The notes below the pieces were generated by a model. The model saw only the letters and a program-made list of their open reading frames with translations, had not been told where the DNA came from and made no database searches. Shown one piece after another: positions 8,107 to 14,317 of a stretch of DNA of 64,000 bases. Source of the DNA: Streptomyces sp. NBC_01498 (GTDB lineage Bacteria > Actinomycetota > Actinomycetes > Streptomycetales > Streptomycetaceae); contig NZ_CP109598.1 in NCBI RefSeq assembly GCF_036327775.1, positions 620,001 through 684,000 of the forward strand, given 5' to 3'. The position numbers were made by a program, and so were the translations under genes. Every line of letters starts with the position of its first letter. The first letter of the stretch is position 1.

Positions 8107-9348
8107 TCAGCCCCGGAAGGCGCCGGGTCCGGCCGCCGCCCCGCCGGGTCCGGCCGCGAGGAGCCCGCCGCCGGGCGGGGTGCCCTCGTCGGGACGGCCC
8201 GCGGGTCCGCCCGTCCCACCGTCGTCGCCCGGCCCGCCGTCGCCCGGCCGCTCCGGGGCCATCGGCATCACAGGGTAGTCCGGGTCCACGCCGCTGTCGG
8301 GCCGTCCCGGCGGCGCGGGGCACTCCGGGTCGGTCAGGTCCTCGGACCACGGCTCGTCGGGCGCGGGGGCGTCCGGCGCAGGGCAGTCGGGGGACGGCGC
8401 GGGATCGCTCTCGGGCGCGTCGGGCTCGGGGACGGCCGGGTCGGAGCGGCCGGGGTCCGGGCTCTCCGGTCCGCCGTCGTCGGGCACGGGCGGCTCCGTC
8501 GGCGGATCGACGAGGTCGGTGTCCGGCGGGTACGGGGGCTCCACCTCGGGCTTCCGGTCCCGGGCGCCGGCGGTCCCGGTCGGCCGCTCCAGCCAGCCGG
8601 TGCCGGCGGCGTCCACGATCAGCAGGGAGGTCAGGGCGCGGCTGGCACGGTTGACGACGACCACCCGGTCCGCCCGGTATCCGCGCCACGGCGTCCCCTT
8701 CGGGACGGTGTCGGTCCGTGGGGCGACGGCCGGGCGCAGCGGGTTCCCGCCCGCGCAGCGGACCCTGGGCAGGCCCCGGTCGTCCACGAGGACGGCGGTG
8801 CCGCTCTGGAGCACGGCCTGGAAGGCGGCCGGGGACCCGTCCCGGTAGCCGTGGTCCGTGACGCGGACGTCGGCGCGCAGGACGACGGGGGTGAGCCCGC
8901 GCAGGAATCCGGGGAGGGACGCGGGGGCGACGCCCGCGACCCGGGCGAAGGCCGCTGCCTTGGCGCGGTCGGCGGTCAGCAGCCGGGTCCCCGCCGGGAC
9001 GTCGCAGCTCGTGGCCGGGCGGGTGGCGCCGTACAGCCCGGCGGTGGCGCCGGACAGGGAGCGCACGGCGCGGGAGCCGGGGGTGGCGGAGGCGCTCGGG
9101 GCGGCGGGCGTACTCGGGGCGGGCGCGGCCGTGGAGCCGGTGTCCGGGACGGCGGTCGACCGGGTGAAGGGGTCGGGGCCCGGCGCGGCGAGCGGGAGCA
9201 GGGTGACCTCGGCGGACGCGGCTTTCGCCGTCCGCGCCGCCCGGGTGTCCCCGCCCGCGCCGTCCTCGCCGCAGCCGGCCGTGATCAGGATGCCGGCCGA
9301 CAGCACGGCGAGCGCGGGGTGACGGGAGCGGAGAGGTACACGGCGCAC
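8107..9348 (-). CDS. DUF6777-type lipoprotein with Pro/Asp-rich tail
   Basis: This looks like a secreted lipoprotein of unknown function. The GTG at 9348 gives a clean lipoprotein signal ending in ITAGC and has GGGAG five bases upstream; the ATG at 9399 would place 17 extra residues before the signal. After the lipobox comes a low-complexity linker. A conserved-looking globular region of about 140 residues follows, where two Cys (in TSCDV and RCAGG) could form a disulfide. About 170 residues of acidic proline-rich repeats (PEPDAPESDP-like) end the protein, probably a disordered cell-wall spacer. The DUF6777 name is from family memory, not a search. Confidence 0.7.
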   Translation of the reverse strand: MRRVPLRSRHPALAVLSAGILITAGCGEDGAGGDTRAARTAKAASAEVTLLPLAAPGPDPFTRSTAVPDTGSTAAPAPSTPAAPSASATPGSRAVRSLSGATAGLYGATRPATSCDVPAGTRLLTADRAKAAAFARVAGVAPASLPGFLRGLTPVVLRADVRVTDHGYRDGSPAAFQAVLQSGTAVLVDDRGLPRVRCAGGNPLRPAVAPRTDTVPKGTPWRGYRADRVVVVNRASRALTSLLIVDAAGTGWLERPTGTAGARDRKPEVEPPYPPDTDLVDPPTEPPVPDDGGPESPDPGRSDPAVPEPDAPESDPAPSPDCPAPDAPAPDEPWSEDLTDPECPAPPGRPDSGVDPDYPVMPMAPERPGDGGPGDDGGTGGPAGRPDEGTPPGGGLLAAGPGGAAAGPGAFRG

Positions 9349-9507
9349 GGGGTCTCCCAGCTGTTCGTCCCGACCGGAACGTCCGGGTGGTGACTCCATG
9401 TCTGCCGGACCGGGGACCGCCGCGCAAGCGGGAGCGGCGGACGGGGGACCCGTCGCGCCGCTCCGCCCGTGCACCGGTCACGTCGCTCCGGGAGCGGCGT
9501 GGAGCGT

Positions 9508-9678
9508 TCAGTCGACGCCCTGGAGGATGTGCGGCTCCGCCAGGTCGTCCTCGTAGCCGGCCAGCCGGATCGGTGCGGACCGGGCCCACACCTCGATGTT
9601 CCGGAGCTTCTGGGGGCCGCTCCGCCGATGGCCGGATTCCGGCGGGCTGTGCTCGTGCTGGGCCGTGTCGGGTGTCAC
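9508..9678 (-). CDS. Small protein of 56 residues, function unknown
   Basis: A short gene with strong coding signs: AAGGAG six bases before a GTG start, and 52 of 56 codons ending in G or C. The product is polar and has no membrane segment or signal peptide. Its first half (PPESGHRRSGP) looks disordered. Its second half, RNIEVWARSAPIRLAGYED followed by DLAEPHILQGVD, looks conserved and acidic at the end. It sits between the SDR and the lipoprotein gene on the same strand. I do not recognise the family. A precursor peptide is conceivable, but no maturation enzyme is adjacent. Confidence 0.6.
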   Translation of the reverse strand: MTPDTAQHEHSPPESGHRRSGPQKLRNIEVWARSAPIRLAGYEDDLAEPHILQGVD

Positions 9679-9978
9679 CGCGCACTCCTTCGTGTCACGT
9701 CGCCCCGGGCGCGCGGCTCCGGACTCCTTCCGGACGCCGGCCGCCGAACGGGGGCAGGGGAAAGGGACGTTCGGTCGCGGTGGCGCCGGTCTCGGGCGGG
9801 GGTGCCGGTCTGGTTGCAGACCTGTCCCCGGACGGCCGGGGAACCTTCGTGGGCTCCCGGGGAACGTCCGTGCGGCTTACAGTAACCACATGAGCGCGGG
9901 TGCGCTCGATGGCGTGGGTGGCGGCGTCCATTTCCGGACAGTGCGGCGACGGCTCCCGGCCGGTCCGGGGCGCGGTGT
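9679..9978. other. 300-bp intergenic region between the SDR and the 56-residue gene
   Basis: No convincing gene. It contains a perfect 7-bp hairpin, TCCCCGG/CCGGGGA with loop ACGG (9825-9842), that could end the SDR transcript. The region nearer 9690 should hold the promoter of the small gene, but I see no convincing -10/-35 pair. Confidence 0.45.
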
Positions 9979-11526
9979 CTACCAGTTGGCCGGCGCGTAG
10001 TCCTTGAGGAAGACGCCGTACAGGTCCTCGCCCGCCTCGCCGCGTACGACCGGGTCGTAGACGCGGGCCGCGCCGTCGATCAGGTCGAGCGGGGCGTGGA
10101 AGCCCTCCTCGGCGAGCCGCATCTTGTCCGGGTGCGGGCGCTCGTCGGTGATCCACCCGGTGTCTACGGCCGTCATCAGGATGCCGTCGCTCCGGAACAT
10201 CTCCTGCGCGCTGGTGCGGGTCAGCATGTTCAGCGCGGCCTTGGCCATGTTGGTGTGCGGGTGTCCGGCGCCCTTGTAGCCCCGGCTGAACACCCCCTCC
10301 ATGGCGGAGACGTTCACCACGTACGTGCGCGTCGCCGCCGCCGCCGCCATCGCCGGGCGCAGTCGGCTGATCAGGATGAACGGCGCGGTGGAGTTGCACA
10401 GCTGGACTTCGAGCAGCTCCACCGGGTCGACGTCGGAGACCGTCTGGATCCAGCTGTTGGTGTCGTGCAGGTCGGGCACCAGGCCGCCCGCGTCGATGGC
10501 GGTGCCCGCCTCGATACGGGCGAGGGTGGCGGAGCCGCCGACCAGGGCCAGCGCGGTGACGTCCGCCGCGCTCAGCGGTTCCGCCCCGCCGGCGGTCAGG
10601 ACGGCCTGGGCGCCGCTGCCGAACGCGCCGATGACGTGCGACGAGGGCAGTTCCCCGGCGGGCAGCGGCGCGGACTCGGCGGCCAGCAGCTCGCCGTAGG
10701 CGCGCGGGGAGCGGCGTACCGTCTGCGCGGCGTTGTTGATGAGGATGTCCAGCGGTCCCTCGGCGGCGACGGAGTCCGCGAGGGCGACGACCTGGGCGGG
10801 GTCGCGGAGGTCTATCCCGACGATCTTGAGGCGGTGGATCCAGTCGGCGCTGTCCTCCATGGCCTTGAAGCGGCGGATCGCGTCGTTCGGGAAGCGGGTG
10901 GTGATGGTGGTGTGGGCGCCGTCGCGCAGCAGGCGCAGCGCGATGTACATGCCGATCTTGGCGCGCCCGCCGGTCAGCAGGGCGCGCCTGCCGGTGAGGT
11001 CGGTACGGGCGTCGCGGCGGGCCCGGTTCTCGGCGGCGCACGCCTGGCAGAGCTGGTGGTAGAAGGCGTCGACCTCGACGTAGCGGGTCTTGCAGATGTA
11101 GCAGGAGCGCGGCCGGCGGAGGATTCCGGCGATCTCGCCGGCGACGGACGACGAGGGCAGCAGGCCCTGGGTCTCGTCGTCGATGCGTTCGGCGGAGCCG
11201 GTGGCCGTGGCCTCGGTGACGGCCTTGTCGTTGGCGGTCTTCGCGGCCCGGCGTTCCTGGCGGCGGCGCTGTTTGACGGTGCGGTAGACCCCGGCGGTGG
11301 CGCGGCGTACGGCGACGGCGTCGGGGTGGTCGACGTCGAGGGTGTCCAGTTCGTCGAGGACCGCGAGGCAGACGGCCATGCGCTCGGGGTCGATCCCGGG
11401 GCCGTACGGGACGTCCGGGCCGCTCTCGCCGAGCGTGGTCCCGACGTCCGGGCCGGTCTCGCCGACGGCGGTCCCGGTGTCAGGTCCGCTCTCGCCGAGT
11501 GTGGTCCCGTCCTGTGTCAACGTCAT
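9979..11526 (-). CDS. SDR-family oxidoreductase with CxxC zinc motif and repeat N-terminus
   Basis: The 515-residue protein has four parts. First, three 11-residue repeats (residues 8-39). Second, a charged helical region with an Arg/Lys-rich stretch. Third, a four-cysteine element, CYIC then CQAC (about residues 142-164), likely binding zinc. Fourth, a Rossmann domain (TGGRAKIG nucleotide loop, later NNAAQ). The usual YxxxK catalytic pair is absent: the conserved lysine is preceded by TNMA, so Tyr is replaced by Thr. A Tyr lies eight residues further upstream. The architecture is unlike standard metabolic SDRs and its substrate is unknown. It is divergent from the SPW gene. Confidence 0.75.
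   Translation of the reverse strand: MTLTQDGTTLGESGPDTGTAVGETGPDVGTTLGESGPDVPYGPGIDPERMAVCLAVLDELDTLDVDHPDAVAVRRATAGVYRTVKQRRRQERRAAKTANDKAVTEATATGSAERIDDETQGLLPSSSVAGEIAGILRRPRSCYICKTRYVEVDAFYHQLCQACAAENRARRDARTDLTGRRALLTGGRAKIGMYIALRLLRDGAHTTITTRFPNDAIRRFKAMEDSADWIHRLKIVGIDLRDPAQVVALADSVAAEGPLDILINNAAQTVRRSPRAYGELLAAESAPLPAGELPSSHVIGAFGSGAQAVLTAGGAEPLSAADVTALALVGGSATLARIEAGTAIDAGGLVPDLHDTNSWIQTVSDVDPVELLEVQLCNSTAPFILISRLRPAMAAAAATRTYVVNVSAMEGVFSRGYKGAGHPHTNMAKAALNMLTRTSAQEMFRSDGILMTAVDTGWITDERPHPDKMRLAEEGFHAPLDLIDGAARVYDPVVRGEAGEDLYGVFLKDYAPANW
11410..11505 (-). repeat. Three in-frame 33-bp repeats at the SDR N-terminus
   Basis: The DNA encodes TTLGESGPDTG, TAVGETGPDVG and TTLGESGPDV in tandem, giving three diverged 33-bp units directly after the start codon. 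The units keep the frame, so copy number can vary without truncating the protein. Confidence 0.8.
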
Positions 11527-11700
11527 CGCCGGTGCGTTCCCTCTTCACTCGTCGGTCACCCGGTCGGGTCACTCGTCCGTCCGGGGCCGGTCGCGCCCGC
11601 CGTGCTGGGCCGTCCGGCCGAGCGGCCCCGAACAGTTTGCCATGGGGTGCCCGGCATTTATTTCGCCCCCAATTACACATAAAGGTGAATAGGGGGCAGA

Positions 11701-11766
11701 ATGGTCATGTACCGCTCGATCAGGTGCAGCACGGCGCACCACTCAGAGCGAAGGAGTCGAGACTGA
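11701..11766 (+). CDS. Possible 21-residue leader peptide ORF upstream of the SPW gene
   Basis: An ATG preceded by AGGGGG opens a 21-codon frame that stops at TGA, whose last base is the first base of the SPW start codon (TGATG). That junction is typical of translational coupling. The encoded peptide (MVMYRSIRCSTAHHSERRSRD) is basic and has no known family; its codons are not strongly GC3-biased. It may be a leader peptide or chance. Confidence 0.3.
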   Translation: MVMYRSIRCSTAHHSERRSRD

Positions 11767-12317
11767 TGGCCGATGTTTCACACACCAGGGGAGACACAGG
11801 TCGCCCCGGTGTTACCGACACCAGGCGGGACGCAGGCGCCCGCCCGGGTGATATGGACACCAGGGGAGACATAGGCTCTCACCCTGACGCTCCGGAGATG
11901 CGGGCCAGGTACGCCCGTGTGCTCGGTGGGCGTGATGTGGCCCTGCTGGACGGCCCGATATTTCTGGCCGGGCTGTTCATCGCCCTCTCACCGTGGATCC
12001 TGCACTTCACGACCAGTCAGCCGGGTCTGGTGATCCACAACGTGGTCATGGGAATCGCGATCGCCGGTCTGGCCCTCGTGTTCTCGGCCACGCCGACCCG
12101 GACGTACGGCTTCAGCTGGGCCCTGATCCTGATGGGTGCCTGGATGGTGGCGGCGCCATGGGTCGTCGGTTCCAGCCCGGACCGCGGCGTGTTCCTGAGC
12201 GGCGTCATCCCCGGCGCTCTCGTGGCCGTGCTGGGCCTGGTCTGCGCGGGCGCGGCACTGAGGGCGGGCCGGATGCGCAAGCGGGCGGGCCGTTCGGGCC
12301 GGCCGCTGCGCACGTAG
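11766..12317 (+). CDS. SPW repeat membrane protein
   Basis: A 183-residue integral membrane protein with two SPW-like motifs, ALSPWIL and AAPWVV, each at the end of a hydrophobic helix. This is the signature of the SPW family, whose function is unknown. Four transmembrane segments span roughly residues 60-165, and the C-terminus is arginine-rich and cytoplasmic. The N-terminal 45 residues contain three DTRGD-type repeats. GAAGGAG lies nine bases upstream of the ATG. It faces the GNAT gene convergently, across a strong shared hairpin. Confidence 0.82.
   Translation: MADVSHTRGDTGRPGVTDTRRDAGARPGDMDTRGDIGSHPDAPEMRARYARVLGGRDVALLDGPIFLAGLFIALSPWILHFTTSQPGLVIHNVVMGIAIAGLALVFSATPTRTYGFSWALILMGAWMVAAPWVVGSSPDRGVFLSGVIPGALVAVLGLVCAGAALRAGRMRKRAGRSGRPLRT
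11781..11875 (+). repeat. Three 20-bp direct repeats in the SPW N-terminus
   Basis: Copies at 11781-11800, 11817-11836 and 11856-11875 share the pattern GACACCAGGGGAGACATAGG with few changes and are spaced 36 and 39 bp apart, so the frame is kept. They encode HTRGDTG, DTRRDAG and DTRGDIG. The opposite gene start (the SDR) is also repetitive, with an unrelated unit. Confidence 0.75.
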
Positions 12318-12337
12318 CCGGATAAACCCTGCCCGGC

Positions 12338-12377
12338 GGGGTGGGTGGACGGTTGTGACGGACCGTCCGCCCACCCC
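12338..12377. terminator. Bidirectional terminator between the SPW and GNAT genes
   Basis: A 16-bp stem (12338-12353 with 12362-12377, one wobble pair) and 8-base loop sits between two convergent stop codons, 20 bp after the SPW stop and 39 bp after the GNAT stop. There is no U-tract, as is usual in Streptomyces. Confidence 0.8.
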
Positions 12378-12416
12378 GTCGCCATGCGCGGGCGCGGTCG
12401 GACGGGCAGCGGGACC

Positions 12417-13196
12417 TCAGCCGCCGGCCGCCGCCGGGACCCCGGAGGCGTCCCGTGTCCCGTCCGGCGCGGGGAGGCCGGACGGCTCCGGTACGCGGAT
12501 GCCCAGGAACGGCAGCCGGCGCCGCAGCCGGAAACCGAGCGTCTCGTAGAGCCGGACGGCGTTCGCGTTGTCCGCCGCGGCCTGGAGGAACGGGATGTCG
12601 CCCCGCTCCTCGATCCCGGCGGCGACCGCCAGGATCAGCCGGGCGGCCAGCCCCCGGCCCCGGTGCTCCGGCGCCGTGCAGACCGCGCTGATCTCGGTCC
12701 AGCCCGGCGGGCGCATCCGCTCCCCCGCCATGGCCACCAGCGCGCCGTCCCGGCGGATGCCCAGATACGTGCCCAGCTCGACGGTGCCCGGCCGGAACGG
12801 CCCCGGCCGGGTGCGCTCCACCAGGTCCAGCATCTCCGGTACGTCGGCGGGGCCGAGCACCACCGCCTCCTCGTCGGGGACCGCGCGCAGGGTGTGGGCG
12901 ACCAGTTGCACGCCCTCCGCCCGGAAGACGACCTCCCAGTCGTCCGGCGGCAGGACGTCGGCCCCGGCGAGCGTGGCCGTCCCGTCGGCCCCGACCAGGG
13001 CGGCGGCGTCCGTCCAGTCCCGGGCGTCCGGGTCGTCGGGCAGGGCGAGCCAGGTGGAGATCTCGGGCCGGTAGCCGAGCACCCGGCCGCGCCGTTCGGC
13101 GAAGCGCGCGTGCGGGCCGGTCAGTCCGGCCAGTACGGGATCGTCCAGCGGGTGGTACGACCCGCCGCCCGGCGAAAGCCCCGGCGCCCCGCTCAC
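12417..13196 (-). CDS. GNAT family N-acetyltransferase
   Basis: A 259-residue two-part protein. The C-terminal half carries the acetyl-CoA site of the FR47-like GNAT type: the ISAVCTAPEHRGRGLAARL block gives the RGxGxA pyrophosphate loop, and the FLQAAADNANAVRLYETLGF block is the classic motif B. The N-terminal half is a second, degenerate GNAT-like domain. The substrate is unknown. The GTG start overlaps the stop of the upstream oxidoreductase (GTGA), so the two are co-translated. Confidence 0.85.
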   Translation of the reverse strand: MSGAPGLSPGGGSYHPLDDPVLAGLTGPHARFAERRGRVLGYRPEISTWLALPDDPDARDWTDAAALVGADGTATLAGADVLPPDDWEVVFRAEGVQLVAHTLRAVPDEEAVVLGPADVPEMLDLVERTRPGPFRPGTVELGTYLGIRRDGALVAMAGERMRPPGWTEISAVCTAPEHRGRGLAARLILAVAAGIEERGDIPFLQAAADNANAVRLYETLGFRLRRRLPFLGIRVPEPSGLPAPDGTRDASGVPAAAGG

Positions 13197-14113
13197 GCGC
13201 CCACCTCGATGACGATCTTGCCGAGGGCGTGGCCGTCCTCCACGGCGCGCAGCGCGGCGCCCGCCTCGGCCAGCGGGAACGTCCGGGTCACGTAAGGCCG
13301 CAGGCTCCCGGCCACCACCAGCGCGGCGACCTCGTCGAGGACGGCGGCGGTGCGCAGCCGTACGACGGCCGCGCCGCCCAGGGTCACGACCCGCGGCTTG
13401 TCGCCCGCGCTGATCAGCCGGGCCAGGTCGGGGACGAGCCCGGCGACGGCGTCCAGGTCGGCGCCGCCGACCAGGTCGAAGACCGCGTCGACGCCCTGGG
13501 GCGCGGCGGCCCGTACCCGCTCCTGGAGCCCGGGGCCGGGCGGGACGTGGACCGCGCCCAGCGACTCCACGAAATCCTTCTTGCCCGCGCTCGCCGTGCC
13601 GACGACCCGGATGCCGGCGGCGGTCGCGATCTGTGTCGCGGCCACACCGACACCGCCTCCGGCGCCGGTGATCAGCAGGGTCGCGCCGGCGGGCAGGGCG
13701 AGCTGCCGGACGCCGTCGTACGCGGTCGCCCCGGCGACCGGCAGGGCCGCCGCGTCCGTGAACGACACGGCGTCCGGCTTGTGCGCGGTGATCGCGGCGG
13801 GCAGCAGGGTGTACTCGGCGTATCCGCCGGTGAGGGTGGAGCCGAAGACGGCGTCGCCCACGGCGAATCCGCGCACCCCCTCGCCGATCCCCTCGACCAC
13901 GCCGGACGCCTCGCTGCCGAACACGGTGGGCAGCGGAGGCCGGGTCGAACCGGGCCGGGTGTAGCCGCCGCGCAGCTTCCAGTCGACCGGGTTGACCCCG
14001 GCCGCGCGGACGGCGACGAGCAGTTCACCGGGGCCGGGGACCGGCTTCGGCAGGTCGGTGAAGGCTTCGCCCTCCGGGCCGCCGAACCGGGTGTAGACGT
14101 ACGCCTGGGGCAT
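13193..14113 (-). CDS. Quinone oxidoreductase-like MDR, NADP-dependent
   Basis: A 306-residue medium-chain reductase without the catalytic or structural zinc ligands. It has an N-terminal GroES-like fold with AAGVNPVDWK and then a Rossmann domain with the nucleotide loop GAGGGVG. This matches zeta-crystallin/quinone oxidoreductases that use NADPH. GAGGA lies four bases before the ATG. It is the first gene of a pair with the downstream acetyltransferase. Confidence 0.85.
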   Translation of the reverse strand: MPQAYVYTRFGGPEGEAFTDLPKPVPGPGELLVAVRAAGVNPVDWKLRGGYTRPGSTRPPLPTVFGSEASGVVEGIGEGVRGFAVGDAVFGSTLTGGYAEYTLLPAAITAHKPDAVSFTDAAALPVAGATAYDGVRQLALPAGATLLITGAGGGVGVAATQIATAAGIRVVGTASAGKKDFVESLGAVHVPPGPGLQERVRAAAPQGVDAVFDLVGGADLDAVAGLVPDLARLISAGDKPRVVTLGGAAVVRLRTAAVLDEVAALVVAGSLRPYVTRTFPLAEAGAALRAVEDGHALGKIVIEVGA

Positions 14114-14220
14114 GGGATCCTCGCTCTGACTGCTGACGTCGGTGGCCGCGACGGTGCGGCAGCAATGTCAAGTCACACCCCGGACCTGCTTATTCCCGGC
14201 GACCGGCTTCCCGGTGGGCC

Positions 14221-14252
14221 GCGGGCGCCGGGGTCCCCGGTCCGGCGCCCGC
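14221..14252 (-). terminator. Second hairpin downstream of the GH2 gene
   Basis: A perfect 11-bp stem, GCGGGCGCCGG with CCGGCGCCCGC, and 10-base loop. It lies behind the hairpin at 14265-14311 and gives a tandem terminator ahead of the quinone oxidoreductase promoter. Confidence 0.6.
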
Positions 14253-14264
14253 GGCTCACGTGGG

Positions 14265-14311
14265 GGGCCTGTCGTCCGGCTCGTGCCGTACCCCATCCGG
14301 ACGACGGGCCC
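14265..14311 (-). terminator. Terminator directly after the GH2 gene
   Basis: A 15-bp stem with one wobble pair (14265-14279 with 14297-14311) begins six bases past the GH2 stop codon on the minus strand. Confidence 0.75.
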
Positions 14312-14317
14312 CGGGCG

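Noticed and set aside
9508..9678. Reading the 56-residue gene as a ribosomal peptide natural product precursor
   Set aside because: No radical SAM, lanthionine synthetase, protease or dedicated transporter lies near; composition gives no clear core peptide.
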